Of a DNA stretch of 64,000 nucleotides, positions 17,315 to 27,528 are shown in pieces. This DNA is from CAVPUA01 sp963708805. GTDB lineage: Bacteria; Actinomycetota; Actinomycetes; Mycobacteriales; Jatrophihabitantaceae. The stretch is from contig CAVPUA010000003.1 of assembly GCA_963708805.1 (NCBI GenBank), positions 2,108,001-2,172,000 on the forward strand. The letters are read 5' to 3'. Each line of letters begins with the position of its first letter. Position 1 is the stretch's first letter. The notes under the pieces are model-generated. The model was given only the letters and a program-made list of their open reading frames with translations. It ran no database searches and had not been told where the DNA came from. A program made the translations under genes and the position numbers.

Positions 17315-18122
17315 TCAGTTCTTCATGTTGACGAGCGTCTGCAGCACCTCGTCCGAGGTGGTGATCACGCGGGAGTTGGCCTGGAAGCCACGCTCGGCGA
17401 TGATCAGGTTGGTCAGCTCGGTGGCGAGGTCCACGTTCGACATCTCCAGGTAGCCGGCCGACAGGCTGCCGCGGCCACCGGACATCGGGGCGCCGACCTG
17501 CGCGGCGCCGGAGTTGGCGCTGGCCTGGAACTGGGTGTCGCCGACCCGGGTCAGGCCGGCCGGGTTGGTGAACGTCGCGATCGCCAGGGTGCCGAGGGTC
17601 GTGGTGGCGCCGGTGGCGTCGACGGCGTTCACGTCGCCGTTGGAGGCGATGCTCCACGAGACGTAGGTGCCGCTGGACAGGGCGGACAGGTCGAGGTTGC
17701 CGCCGGTCGCGCTCTGGGCGATCGAGCCGTCCGGCTGCGACGAGGTGGCCGTTGCGCGTCCAGGGAGAACGAACCCGCTCGGGTGTAGCTCGTCGCCGGT
17801 GCTGTTGGAGACGACGAAGAAGCCGTCGCCGTTGATCAACAGGTCGGTCGAGCGGCCGGTGGCCTGGCTCGAGCCCTGCGACATGTTGGCCGAGATGCCG
17901 CCGAGCTGGACGCCCAGCCCGATCTGCTCGGGGTTGGTGCCACCTGGTCGCGGCATCGGCGGCGCCGGCGCCGGCGAGCGTCTGGCTCAGCGTCGTCTCG
18001 AAGACGGTCGAGCTGGCCTTGTAGCCGGTGGTGTTGACGTTGGCGATGTTGTTGGACGTGACGTCGAGCATCTGCTGGTGGGCCCGCAGGCCCGAGATGC
18101 CGGAGAAGAGCGAGCGAAGCAT
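17315..18122 (-). CDS. flgE: Flagellar hook protein FlgE (short form; frameshifted)
   Basis: Hook/rod family protein. The N-terminus (MLRSLFSGISGLRAHQQMLD, SNNIANVNTTGYKASSTVFE) and C-terminus (GYLEMSNVDLATELTNLIIA, ERGFQANSRVITTSDEVLQT) are classical. The middle has STDLLINGDGFFVVSN. Indels near 17950 and around 17800-17755 are inferred. The total of about 268 aa is short for FlgE and close to FlgG size, so an FlgG-like identity is possible; its place right after flgD favours hook. Confidence 0.8.
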
Positions 18123-18182
18123 GGGAGTTCTCCTGGGGGTTGGGTTTCGGTGCTCGGTTTGGGGGTACTCGGTTGTGCGGGA

Positions 18183-18624
18183 TCAGGACGTCGTGGTGGC
18201 GATGACCTGCTGGACCTGGGACAGATCGACGTTCTGACCACCGACGACCAGGCTCGGCGACGTGCCGGCGATGGTGGCCGCGGAGACGAAGCCGCTCTGG
18301 GTGGTACCGGACGAGTCGAGATAGCTGACGGTCTTGCCGACCATGCCCGCCGCCGTCTGTTGTTCCTGGGCCTGCATCTGGGAGGTGCTGGCCTGCGAGA
18401 GCTGTTGCATCGTCTGGATCTGGTTCAGCGTGGCCGTCTCGTTCATGAGGGTCGAGTTGTCGACCGGGATTGCTCGGGTCCTGGTACTGCAACTGGGCGA
18501 CGAGCAGCTGCAGGAACTGCTGTGAGGACAGCTGCGACTGGTCGGCGGCCGTCGACACCGTCGTCGTCGACGGCGCCGCGCTGGTGATCGTCGCGGTCGG
18601 CAATGAGCTGATGGGAGTGGTCAT
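18183..18624 (-). CDS. flgD: Flagellar hook-cap protein FlgD (one frameshift)
   Basis: Scaffold for hook polymerisation. Conserved N-terminal core SSQQFLQLLVAQLQYQDPSN, then after an inserted C near 18470 STLMNETATLNQIQTMQQLS, then a short C-terminal beta region (GMVGKTVSYLDSSGTTQSGF, LVVGGQNVDLSQVQQVI). About 146 aa, the short FlgD form without an extended Ig/tudor domain. Confidence 0.88.
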
Positions 18625-18709
18625 GGTCTCGTCTCCGGGTCGGTCAGGGCGGGATCGGGATGGTTGGGCGGTCGTCTTCGCCGGGTGCCGCCCCGCGTCG
18701 GGTCAGTGG

Positions 18710-20148
18710 TCACAGCCACCGGTCCAGGGCCGAGTCGTCAGCCGTCGGACGAATCGAGCCGGTCGTGATCGGGTCGGCGGCGCCCCGGCGTGCGCCGGAG
18801 GCGGTGTCGGGATCGGGACGGCCGGTCGTGGTGCGAGCCGACTGGCCCGATCCGGCGTCCGGACGTGAGCCGCCGCCGATGTCGACCGCCACGCCGGTGT
18901 AGCCACCGTCGCGCAGGTCCTGCTGCAGCGCGGGCAGCGCGCTGCGCAGCGCGTCGTGCGCGGCACTGTTGTCGCTGCTGAGCTCGACGTTGATGACGCC
19001 GTGTTCGATGCGGGCCTGGATCGTCACCGGGCCCAGGTCGTCCGGATGCAGGCGAACGGTCAGGTGATGCAGGCCGTCGCCGGATGCGCGAAGCGGCGTC
19101 AGGGCCGTGCTCAGTTGCTGCGCGACCGGCGCTGGCGATGCTGCTGCGATGCCGCTGGCGATGTCGCTGTCGATGTCGCCGCGGTCGTCGGAGTCGTCGT
19201 CGCCGCGAGCACGCCCGAGAACGGGGTCGTCGACCCGGTCGGCGCGGCTGTCACGGTCGGCGCGGCCGAGGCGGGATCGAGCGAGCCGCGCTGACCCGTC
19301 CGGGGACGACCGGCACCGCTCGCGAGTCCGACCGCGGACGGAGCGGCTGTCGGGCTCGACCCGCCGGTCGGGGCGGTCGGCGGCGCGACCGGCTGCGCGG
19401 CCTCGGGCCCAGACGCCATCGGCGGGAACAGTGACATGGCGGTCGGCGTCGAGGCCGGAGCGGCGCTGGGCTGGTCGGTCGAGCTGTCGACGCCGGTGGT
19501 GCCGGCCAGCCCCGCGGCGACGGGTGCCGACGGGTCGCCGGAAGCGCGATGGGATCGAGCGAGCCGCGCCGGGGGTAGTCCGCCGGCCAGCACGGGCGAC
19601 AGGGGCGACGCAGCAGTCCCGGGCGTCCCGGGGATACCAGTCGCCGGGGTCCCGATCGCCGCACCATCGCTCGGGACGGGATCGGGCGCGGGGGAGCCGG
19701 CGACCGCGAGTCCGGTGGACCGGGTAGCGGGCGCACCCGCGGCCACCGCCGCGGAGGCCGGCGCGGCCGCGGAACGGGCCGGCGGTGTGGCGGACGGCGT
19801 CCTCGGTGCGGCGAGGGCGAGCAACGCAGCCATCGTGCTGGCCAGGCTGGCGCTGGAGTCGTCGTCGGGTGTCGGCTTGGCGTCGGTCGGCTTGGCGACC
19901 GTCGGGCTGGCGTCGGTCGGGCTGGCGTTGCCCGGACTGGCATCGGTCGGGCTGGCATCGGTCGGGCTGGCGTTGCCCGGGCTGGCGTCGGCCGGCTCGG
20001 ATGTCGCCACGGACGCGCCGGTCGACTGGCTCATGATCGACGCGAAGTCGGGCGTCCCCGGTGAGGCGCCGGCGGACGCCGGATCGGCCGAGACCGCCGG
20101 CCCCGGCGTGGAGCCCGGTCCGGCGACGAGCAGGGCGGCGGCGTTCAC
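18710..20148 (-). CDS. fliK: Flagellar hook-length control protein FliK (frameshifted)
   Basis: Secreted molecular ruler that also switches export specificity through FlhB. A very long Ala/Pro/Ser/Thr-rich N-terminal part contains short tandem repeats. After an indel near 19140 the conserved C-terminal domain follows (HHLTVRLHPDDLGPVTIQAR, HGVINVELSSDNSAAHDALR, ALPALQQDLRDGGYTGVAVD). The GTG start at 20148 overlaps the stop of the upstream hydrolase gene (GTGA). About 480 aa. Confidence 0.85.
19870..19990. repeat. Degenerate 15-bp tandem repeats inside fliK
   Basis: Repeated units of the type GGGCTGGCGTCGGTC encode runs such as ASPTD, ASPGN, AKPTD in the FliK N-terminal region. The units are in frame, so copy number would alter ruler length rather than frame. 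Confidence 0.7.
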
Positions 20149-21161
20149 GACGGCTGTCCCATCGCCTGCTGCACCTTGACGACATAGGCCTGCGTCTCCG
20201 CGTAGGGCGGGACCCCGCCGTACTTGTCGACCGCACCCGACCCGGCGTTGTAGGCGGCGAGCGCGAGCGTCACCGAGCCGTCGTACTTCGCCAGCAGTCC
20301 GGACAGCATCCGGGCCGCCCCGTCGACGGCCTGGGTCGGGTTCAGCGGGTCGACGCCCAGGCTCTTGGCGGTACCGGGCATCAGTTGCATCAGCCCCTGC
20401 GCGCCGGCCTTGCTGACCGCGTCGGGATTGCCACCGGACTCGACGTGGGCGACCGCCGCGAGCAGACCGGCGGGCAGGTTGTAGCGGGCGGTGTCGGCGG
20501 CGAACACCGAGGAGTACGCCGCCACCCCGCTCGGGTACGACGTGACGTTCGATGCCACCGACGACGCGGTCGTGGCCGAGGTCGCGGCCGACGGGTCGCC
20601 GACGATGCGCCGGATGGACGTCGGCGTCGGCGAGACGTTGGCGATCTTGACGACCTCGCCCGTCTGCGGTGCCTCGATCATCTTGCCGTTACCGACGTAC
20701 ATCGCCACGTGGTAGGCCGGTTGACCGAAGCACAGCAGGTCGCCGGGCTGGGCTTGTGCCAGCGAGGCGACCGGTGTGCCCACCCGCTGCTGCTCGGCGG
20801 CCGTACGGGGCAGCGTGATCCCGAGGCTCTTGTACGTCTGCTGCGTCAACCCCGAGCAGTCGATCCCGGAACGACTCGTGCCGCCCCAGACGTAGGGAAC
20901 GCCGAGGTAGCTCTCGGCCGTGCTGACCGCGTCCTCGCCTGTCACGTCGCTGCTGGACGCCGAGTAGGTGACGCCGTCGACCGGGCCGGACGGGTTGGCG
21001 TCGGCGCTGCCCTGGGCCTGACCGAGCGCGGTGGCAAAGCTCGACGAACTCGTCTTGACGGTCGAGGCAGCCGGTGTCGAGGGAGCGAACTGGGCCTGGA
21101 TCGTGGCGATCCGGGTCAGGACGCTGTTGATCGGGCCGGCCGCGAGAGCGATGTCGGTCAT
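20145..21161 (-). CDS. Dual-domain peptidoglycan hydrolase: NlpC/P60 plus lytic transglycosylase
   Basis: A 338-aa protein without frameshift. Residues about 80-175 form an NlpC/P60 domain with Cys102 (DCSGL) and His151 (AYHVAMYVG). Residues about 220-335 form an SLT lytic-transglycosylase domain with catalytic Glu241 (AHVESGGNPDAV), GAQGLMQLMPGTAKSLG and LALAAYNAGSGAV. No classical signal peptide, so export through the flagellar apparatus, as for FlgJ, is plausible. It sits between fliJ and fliK and overlaps both by 4 bases. Likely opens peptidoglycan for rod growth. Confidence 0.88.
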   Translation of the reverse strand: MTDIALAAGPINSVLTRIATIQAQFAPSTPAASTVKTSSSSFATALGQAQGSADANPSGPVDGVTYSASSSDVTGEDAVSTAESYLGVPYVWGGTSRSGIDCSGLTQQTYKSLGITLPRTAAEQQRVGTPVASLAQAQPGDLLCFGQPAYHVAMYVGNGKMIEAPQTGEVVKIANVSPTPTSIRRIVGDPSAATSATTASSVASNVTSYPSGVAAYSSVFAADTARYNLPAGLLAAVAHVESGGNPDAVSKAGAQGLMQLMPGTAKSLGVDPLNPTQAVDGAARMLSGLLAKYDGSVTLALAAYNAGSGAVDKYGGVPPYAETQAYVVKVQQAMGQPS

Positions 21162-21586
21162 CCGGTGCCTCGCTCGTGATGAATCCGGCCGCCGACCTCG
21201 TCCAGTTCCTTCTGCTGGGCCAGGCTGGCCCGGGCGCGGGCCGTCTCGGCATCCCGCTCGGCCAGCTTCTCGACACCGCGGCGATCCTGGGCGGCCGCGG
21301 TCAGCGCACCGGATCGGGCGGCGACCTGGTCCTCGGCGGTCGCGTGCGCGTGCCGGGCCGCGAACCAGGTGGCGGCCGCTGCCTGCTGAGCCGAGGCAGC
21401 GGCGAGGAAGGCCAGCGAGCTCGCCGACCCGTGATCGGAGGACATCGACTCGAGGCGATCGCTCTCGACGAGCAGGCGGGCGCGGGCCTCCTGGGCGTCG
21501 CGATGCGCGTCGGCCAGCCGGCCGCGCGCCACGTCTTCCTGGGCCTGCCGCGCGCGGAGCAGGGTCGACACCCACGCCCGGCTCAT
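21158..21586 (-). CDS. fliJ: Flagellar export chaperone FliJ
   Basis: A 142-aa almost wholly helical, Ala/Arg/Glu/Gln-rich coiled-coil protein (VSTLLRARQAQEDVARGRLA ... LAQQKELDEVGGRIHHERGT). Sequence conservation of FliJ is low; identity comes from composition, length and its position after fliI. The start ATG overlaps the fliI stop (ATGA). FliJ works as the rotor-like stalk of the FliI ATPase. Confidence 0.8.
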   Translation of the reverse strand: MSRAWVSTLLRARQAQEDVARGRLADAHRDAQEARARLLVESDRLESMSSDHGSASSLAFLAAASAQQAAAATWFAARHAHATAEDQVAARSGALTAAAQDRRGVEKLAERDAETARARASLAQQKELDEVGGRIHHERGTG

Positions 21587-22933
21587 GCGGCCACCGCCGG
21601 GGAGACCCCGATCGCGTCGGCGAGCAGCGACCACGCCCGGGCCGAGGGCACCTGCTCGTCCATCGGCTGCTGCAGGAACTGCTCGAGCCGGGGCCAGACC
21701 GCGAGTGCACGGTCGGCCAGCGGGTTGGTGCCGGCGACGTACGCGCCGATCTCGATCAGTTCGCGGACGTCGCGACGGGCGGCCAGCAACTGCCGGGCGG
21801 TGCGGGCCAGCTCCTGCTGCTCGGGCGTGGTGACCGCGCCCGACACGCGCGACACCGACTCGAGGACGTCGATGCTGGGGAAGTGACCCGCCGTGGCCAG
21901 CTTGCGGTCGAGCACGATGTGGCCGTCGAGGATCGAGCGGGCGGTGTCGGCGATCGGCTCGGAGTGGTCGTCGCCCTCGACGAGCACCGTGTAGACGCGC
22001 GGTGATCGATCCGCTCGCGCCGCCGCCGGTGCGTTCGAGCAGCCGGGGCAGCATCGCGAACACCGACGGCGGGTAGCCGCGCGTGGCCGGCGGCTCGCCC
22101 ACCGACAGGCCGATCTCGCGCTGGGCCATGGCCAGCCGGGTGATGCTGTCCATCAGCAGCAGGACGTCGTCGCCCTGGTCGCGGAACTACTCGGCGATGC
22201 GGGTGGCCACGAACGCCGCCCGCAGCCGGACCATCGGCGGCTGGTCGGACGTCGCGACCACCACGATCGCGTTGCGCAGGCCCTCCGCGCCCAGGCTGTG
22301 CTCGAGGAACTCGTTCACCTCACGGCCGCGCTCGCCGATCAGCGCGACGACGGTGAGCTTGGCCGTCGTGCCGCGGGTGATCATCGACAGCAGGCTGGAC
22401 TTGCCGACGCCGGAGCCGGCGAAGATGCCCATCCGCTGCCCGCGCCCGACCGGGATCAGCGTGTCGATCGCGCGCACGCCGACACCGAGCGGGGCGTCGA
22501 CGCGCCTGCCGCGACAGCGCGGCGGGCGGCGCCAGCTCGACTCCGACGCGCTCGAGCCCGCGCGGGGCGTCCAGGCCGTCGATCGGCCGGCCGAGGCCGT
22601 CGAGCACTCGCCCGCGCAGTTCCGCGTCCGACGGCGATCCGCAGCGGCCCACCGCGTCGAGCGTGACGCGGTCGCCGCCGCCGATACCGTCCAGCGGGAC
22701 CGAGCGGCAGGCAGCTGGCCTGGTCGCCGTCGACGGCGACGACCTCGGCCAGCCAGCCCGTCCGACCGATCGCAACGAGATCGCCGATGCGGACGGCCAG
22801 TCCGCGGATCACGATCGACAGGCCGCGGACGCTGACGACCTGTCCGTAGACCGCGCGGCGCCGCAGCGGCGAGCGCCTCGGCCCGCCGGGTCGACAGCCG
22901 GCGTTCGGGCGGCGTGACGGTGGTTGCGGTCAT
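21583..22933 (-). CDS. fliI: Flagellum-specific ATPase FliI (frameshifts and one in-frame TAG)
   Basis: Export ATPase related to F1-beta. The N-terminal beta domain (AVRIGDLVAIGRTGWLAEVV), Walker A (FAGSGVGKSSLLSMI), RGREVNEFLEHSLG, Walker B region (DDVLLLMDSITRLAMAQREI), and a C-terminal helical part (LLAARRDVRELIEIGAYVAG) are present. Indels lie near 22870, 22705, 22510 and 22000. At 22187-22189 the conserved AEYFRDQ reads AE-TAG-FRDQ, a TAC to TAG change. ATG 22933 overlaps the fliH stop. Confidence 0.88.
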
Positions 22934-23624
22934 AGTCCGAGGGCCGCCTTCACGCGTTCGATGGCAGGCTGCGATCCGGGCGTCGATCCGGGTCGCGCCG
23001 CAGGTGGCGACGGCGTCGCCGGCGGCGAGCCCGCTCGAGGAGACGAGGGTGATCGCGCGGGTAGCCGTCAGCTCGGCGAACGGCGCCGATCCCAGGACGC
23101 CGGCGTGGTCGGCCGGGCTGAGCTCGACGACGACCGGCCCGTCGTCGGGGAGCCAGTCGAGCGCCCGCGCCAGCGCATCCAGCCCGCGTCGCGGCGCCAC
23201 TTCAGCTCGTCGTCCGACCAGGGCCTCGGCCAGCTCGACCGCCATCGCGACGATGGTGTCCTCGATCTGCTCGGCGGCCGGGACGGTTCGCGGCTGCGCA
23301 GGCTCGGCCGCGGCGTCGTCCAGGGCGGCGATGGCCCGGGTCAGCTCGGCGGCTCGGCGCGGCGTGCTGGTCATCGGCGCGCGGCGCGGGCCTGTTCGAT
23401 GTCGGCGGCCAGCTGGTCGCGCGCCTTCGCGCACGCCCTGGGCCCAGCCCGCCGCGTATCCGGCCGCGCGGGCCTCGGCCCGGGCCGGTTCGAGCAAGCT
23501 GTTCGGCACGACTCGGCCCGACTCCGAGCTCGAAGGCGGGCACGAACTTCTCCACGGTGCGCTGCTCGCCCACCTGGTCGAAGGTGTACGGGCGGGCGGC
23601 CAGCTGCTCAGTCAACGAACTCAT
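22930..23624 (-). CDS. fliH: Flagellar assembly protein FliH (frameshifted)
   Basis: Negative regulator and stator of FliI. N-terminus MSSLTEQLAARPYTFDQVGE, helical Ala/Arg-rich middle (LLEPARAEARAAGYAAGWAQ), and C-terminal IEDTIVAMAVELAEALVGRR with AVATCGATRIDARI. Indels near 23515, 23430, 23395 and 22970. The first 17 bases overlap the fliG end and the stop overlaps the fliI start. Confidence 0.8.
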
Positions 23625-24692
23625 CCTCGTCGCCGCGGCGGATCATGATCTGGCCGGCCTGCCTCGAGAGCGCGGATCGCTCGGACGACGGTGGCCTGCG
23701 CGGTCTCCACGACGTTGAGCCGGACCGGGCCCAGCACCTCGATCTCGTCGAGCAGGTCGGCCGCGGCCCGCTCGGACATGTTGCGGACGATCTTGTCGCG
23801 GACCGGCGTCCGAGACGCCCTTGAGCGCGGTCGCCAGCTCGTTGACCTCGACCTGGCGGACGACCAGCTGCACCGCCCGGTCGTCGAGGTTGATCAGGTC
23901 CTCGAACATGAACATCCGGGCGCGGATCTGCTCGACCAGCTCCGGGTCGCGCTGTTCGAGTCCTTCCAGGATCATCTTCTCGGTGCCGCGGTCGGCCCGG
24001 TTGATGATGTCGACCAGCGGCTGGACGCCGCCGACCGCCGACAGCTCGTTCGGCGCGATCAGGCGTCGACAGCCGCCGCCGCAGGCTGGCCTCGACCTGC
24101 CGGATGATCTCCGGCGAGGTGCGGTCCATGACGGCGATGCGGTGGGCGACGTCGGCGCGCTGGTCGCCGGCCAGGCCGGCCAGCACCTGCGAGGCCAGCG
24201 CGGCCGGAACGTGGGCCAGCACGAGCGCGATCGTCTGCGGGTGCTCCTCGCCGATGTAGGACAGGATCTGGCGGGGGTCGGCGTGCTGCAGGAAGCTGAA
24301 CGGCAGGTCGACCATGTGCTCGGCGACCCGGTCGAGGATCTCCGACGCGCGCCGCTCGCCGACCGAGGACACGAGCAGTTCGCGGGCGTTGTCCATGCCG
24401 CCGCGCGTCGTCACCGACCCGGCGATCATCATCGCCGCGAACTCCTCCAGCACGGCGGCCGCGACCTCGGCCTCGGCACCTCGCCCATCCGGGCGATCTC
24501 GGCGCTGAGTTCCTCGAGCTCGCGGTCGCTGAGGTTGCCCAGCACCCGCGAGGACTCGACCCGTCCGAGCTGCATCATCAGGATGGCCGCCTTGCGGAAG
24601 CCGGTCATGCCGCGCAGCAGGTCGGCGACGGGCGGGAGCTGGCCGTCGGCACGGTGCGTCGTCGGAAGTCGGCGACCAGGGTCTGCGGTCAT
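23608..24692 (-). CDS. fliG: Flagellar motor switch protein FliG (frameshifted)
   Basis: Rotor protein that contacts MotA. Present are the N-terminal FliF-binding domain (MTGFRKAAILMMQLG, LSDRELEELSAEIARMG), the middle domain (DLPFSFLQHADPRQILSYIG, EEHPQTIALVLAHV) and the C-terminal torque domain (PELVEQIRARMFMFEDLINL, DDRAVQLVVRQVEVNELATA). Indels near 24480, 24065, 23815 and 23665. Confidence 0.88.
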
Positions 24693-24693
24693 G

Positions 24694-26312
24694 TCAGGAC
24701 TCCTTCGTGTTCATCCAGTTGCGCAGCAACCGGGCGACGTCGTCGGGTTGCTCGCCGGCCAGGTCGCTCACGGCCTGGCGGTTGCGCTCGAGCCGCGCGG
24801 CCGTGGGCGAGGGCAGCTCGCGCATCGCCGGCTCGATCGGCGCGCCGCTCGTGGTTCGGCGTCGTTGAGCGTGGCCAGGAACTGGTCGAGCTCGTCGACC
24901 GGCGTCGGGTCGTCCAGTCGCGTGCGCCGGCGCCGGCGGCTCATGAGCGCGGTCGACGACCACCACGCCGACGGCCAGCAGGACCACGCCGCCGGTCTTG
25001 ATCAGCGACATCAGCTGGGCCGAGCTGGCGGCCTTGGCCGCCGCCTTCTTGGCCGCCGCCGCGGCGGCCGCGGCCTGCTGGGCGCGGACGTGGTGTCGAA
25101 CGGCAGGGTGGCGACGGTCAGCGTGTCGCCCCGCGTGTGGTGTCGAGGCCGACGGCCGAGGAGACCAGGTCTGCGACCTGGTCCTGGTCGAGCGAGCCGG
25201 CGGCGGCCTTGTCGAGGACGACCGAGACGCCGAGCTTCTCGACCGAGCCCGGGCGCGGCGACGGTGGTCTGGTCGACCGTGCCGACGGCGTTGTTCTGGG
25301 TGACCGAGTTGCTCGACGTAGTCGCCGCCGCGTCGCGGTCGGCGCGGCGGCGGCCGCCGGCGTGCCGGCGCCGAGCACGCCCGCGCTGGCGCTGCCGTTG
25401 CCGCTGTAGCTCTCGCCCTGGCTGGAGACGGCCAGCGGCGGCACGCCCGAGGCGTAGGTGTAGCTGTGCGAGGTCGTGGTCGCGTTGTCGAAGTCGAGCA
25501 GGGCGTTGACCGTCACCGACGAGTGCCCGGCGCCGACGACCTGGTCGAGCATCTGCTGGACCGACTGGCTGAGCTGGTTGTCGTAGGCCTGGGTCTGCTC
25601 GGTCTGGGTGCTCAGCCCGCCGGCGTCGGTGATGCCGGTACCGGCGGCCGACAGCACCTTGCCGGTCGAGTCGGACACCGTGACCTCGTCGGCGGTCAGG
25701 CCCGGGCACGCTGGAGGAGACCAGGTTGACGACCGACCGGACCTGGTCGGTGGTCAGCTGGGTGCCCGGCGTGAGGGTCAGCAGCACCGCGGCGGTGGTC
25801 TTCTGCGGTGTCGTCGGTGAAGACGTCGCTCTGCGGGATGGCCAGGTTGACCTGGGCCGTCTGCACGCCCTGGATCGAGCCGATGGTGTTGTCGAGCTCG
25901 CCCTCGAGCGCCCGCTGGTAGTCGACGTGCTCGACGAACTCCGAGGTCGTGACGCCTTCCTGGTCGAGCAGGCTGTAGCCGCTCTGCCCCGAGTTCGGCA
26001 GGCCGGCCGAGCTCATCGTCAGCCGCTCGGCGTAGACGTCCTTCTGCGGGACGAGGATCTCGGTGCCGCCGTTGGCCAGCTTGTAGGGCTCCTTGGCCGA
26101 GTTCAGCTTGTCGACGATGGCGCTGGCGTCGCTGGCGGCGAGGTTGGTGAACAGCGGGGCGTAGGTCGTGCGCGACGCCCAGGTGCGAGAACAGGTAGCC
26201 GCCGATGACGACGCCGAGGACGGCGACGATGGTGACCGCCTTCTGGCCCGGCGTGAAGGCGAGGAAGTCGCGGTTGATCCGCTGCAGCGCGGCGAGCGAC
26301 GTTCTCTTTCAT
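24694..26312 (-). CDS. fliF: Flagellar MS-ring protein FliF (frameshifted)
   Basis: Membrane ring of the basal body. The ATG overlaps the fliE stop (ATGA). Identified segments: a first helix reconstructed near 26230 (VTIVAVLGVVIGGYLF), the ring-building region (EFVEHVDYQRALEGELDNTI, GSIQGVQTAQVNLAIPQSDV), NGNGSASAG-type periplasmic spacer, and a C-terminal FliG-binding tail (LAGEQPDDVARLLRNWMNTK). At least six indels (near 26290, 26180, 25810, 25705, 25250-25350 and 25090). About 540 aa, as usual. Confidence 0.85.
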
Positions 26313-26626
26313 GCCTGCATCCCCATGATCTGGTTGAACGCGTCGACGCCCTTGGTGCGCAGCGTCGACGCGAGCTGGGTCACCAGCGAGGCCTGGGTGG
26401 CCGCGATCGTGTACTGCGAGATGTCGGTCAGGTCGCCGGTGGCCGCCTTGACCGCGAGGTTGTCGGCGTTGGTCTGCGTCGGACTGCAGCGACGTCCAGG
26501 CCCTTGCTCAGCACCGAGGCGAAGTCGGTGCCGCCGGATGCGGCCGGCCGGCGGCGCGGCGGCGGCTCGATGCGGAGGTCGAGCTGCGACATGCCGGCTG
26601 ATCGCGCCGATGGCGGGAATCGTCAT
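26309..26626 (-). CDS. fliE: Flagellar hook-basal body protein FliE (frameshifted)
   Basis: Junction between MS ring and rod. MTIPAIGAIS starts at ATG 26626; after two indels (near 26595 and 26480) the conserved end follows: TGDLTDISQYTIAATQASLV and TLRTKGVDAFNQIMGMQA. About 105 aa, normal for FliE. It lies between flgC and fliF as expected. Confidence 0.85.
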   Translation of the reverse strand: MTIPAIGAISRHVAARPPHRAAAAPPAGRIRRHRLRLGAEQGPGRRCSPTQTNADNLAVKAATGDLTDISQYTIAATQASLVTQLASTLRTKGVDAFNQIMGMQA

Positions 26627-26630
26627 GTTC

Positions 26631-27046
26631 TCAGGCCTTCTTGCCGATGTCGATGGCGGATTGGTAGGTGTCGTAGGCGCGGTCGACGACCTGCGGCGTT
26701 GGCCTGGAAGGCGCGCTGGGCCATGATCAGGTTGCCCATCTGCTCGCCCATGTCGATGTCGGGCAGCCGGACGTAGCCCGTCGGCGTCGGCCAGCGGGTT
26801 CTCGGGGTCGTAGGTGAGCCGGCCGTCGGCGCTGCTGTGCGCGATTCCGACGACCTGCACGCCGCCGCCGACGCCGTGGTCGCCGGTGGCGATCGCCTGG
26901 GCCTGGACGTACTCGGCCTGGAAGGCGTTGCCGGACGTCGGCTCGACCGTGTTGACGTTGGCGATGTTGTCGCTCAGCGCGTCGAGCCAGGTCTGGTAGG
27001 TGGACAGCCCGGAGCCGGCGGCGTTCATCGCGTCGAACATCGGCAT
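26631..27046 (-). CDS. flgC: Flagellar rod protein FlgC (frameshifted)
   Basis: Proximal rod protein. N-terminus MPMFDAMNAAGSGLSTYQTW with DALSDNIANVNTVEP; then QAEYVQAQAIATG and GRLTYDPENPLADADG; after an indel near 26780 VRLPDIDMGEQMGNLIMAQR; after another near 26695 the usual AFQAN-type end. It follows flgB with a short gap. Confidence 0.88.
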
Positions 27047-27052
27047 CGTCGA

Positions 27053-27399
27053 TCAGCCCTTGATCACGTCGCTGATGAGGTCGAACTTGGCCGAGATGGC
27101 CGTGGTCAGCAGCTGGAACTGGGTGTTGTTCTTCTGGGCGATGACCATCTCGGAGTTCAGGCTGACGTTGTTGCCGTTGACGCCCGACGGGATCAGCCGG
27201 AGGAGGTCGATCGACACCGATGGCCGAGGACGGGTCGCCGGCGGCCACCGCGCCGCGCAGGCTGTCCTCGAAGGAGACCCGCTGCGCCTGGTAGCCGGGC
27301 GTCTCGAGGTTGGCGATGTTGTCGGCCGTCGATGCGCTGCTGCTGGGAGAGCGCCGACAGGGCGGTCGAGAGCGTCACGGACGTGACATCGTCGAGCAT
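27053..27399 (-). CDS. flgB: Flagellar rod protein FlgB (frameshifted)
   Basis: Proximal rod protein and first gene of the long rod/export/motor operon. ATG 27399 has GGAGG seven bases upstream. N-terminus MLDDVTSVTLSTALSALSQQ; after indels near 27335 and 27220 GNNVSLNSEMVIAQKNNTQF and QLLTTAISAKFDLISDVIKG to the stop. About 115 aa, normal. Confidence 0.88.
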
Positions 27400-27448
27400 T
27401 ACGAAACCTCCGTCGTGCGAAAGGCTTCGCCATCCATGGCCGCGCTGG

Positions 27449-27468
27449 GTGAGCTGATCCGTGCTCAC
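27449..27468 (-). promoter_or_regulatory. 5' leader stem-loop of the flgB operon (candidate CsrA site)
   Basis: The minus-strand RNA reads GUGAGC-ACGGAUCA-GCUCAC, a perfect 6-bp stem with ACGGA in an 8-base loop, located at the predicted transcript 5' end. A second ACGGA (ACGGAGG, 27413-27407) overlaps the flgB SD. Loop site plus SD site repeats the pattern seen for fliC and the PAS-GGDEF-EAL gene. Confidence 0.55.
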
Positions 27469-27473
27469 TGTCC

Positions 27474-27502
27474 TGATCGGCAGCGACTGCTCCGGAGTTG
27501 AG
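27474..27502 (-). promoter_or_regulatory. FliA-like promoter of the flgB operon
   Basis: Minus strand reads CTCA, 17 bases, GCCGATCA. It lies downstream of the small gene at 27529-27851 and about 75 bases before the flgB ATG. Confidence 0.55.
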
Positions 27503-27528
27503 CAGTTCGGTTCAGTGATCGACGTTGC

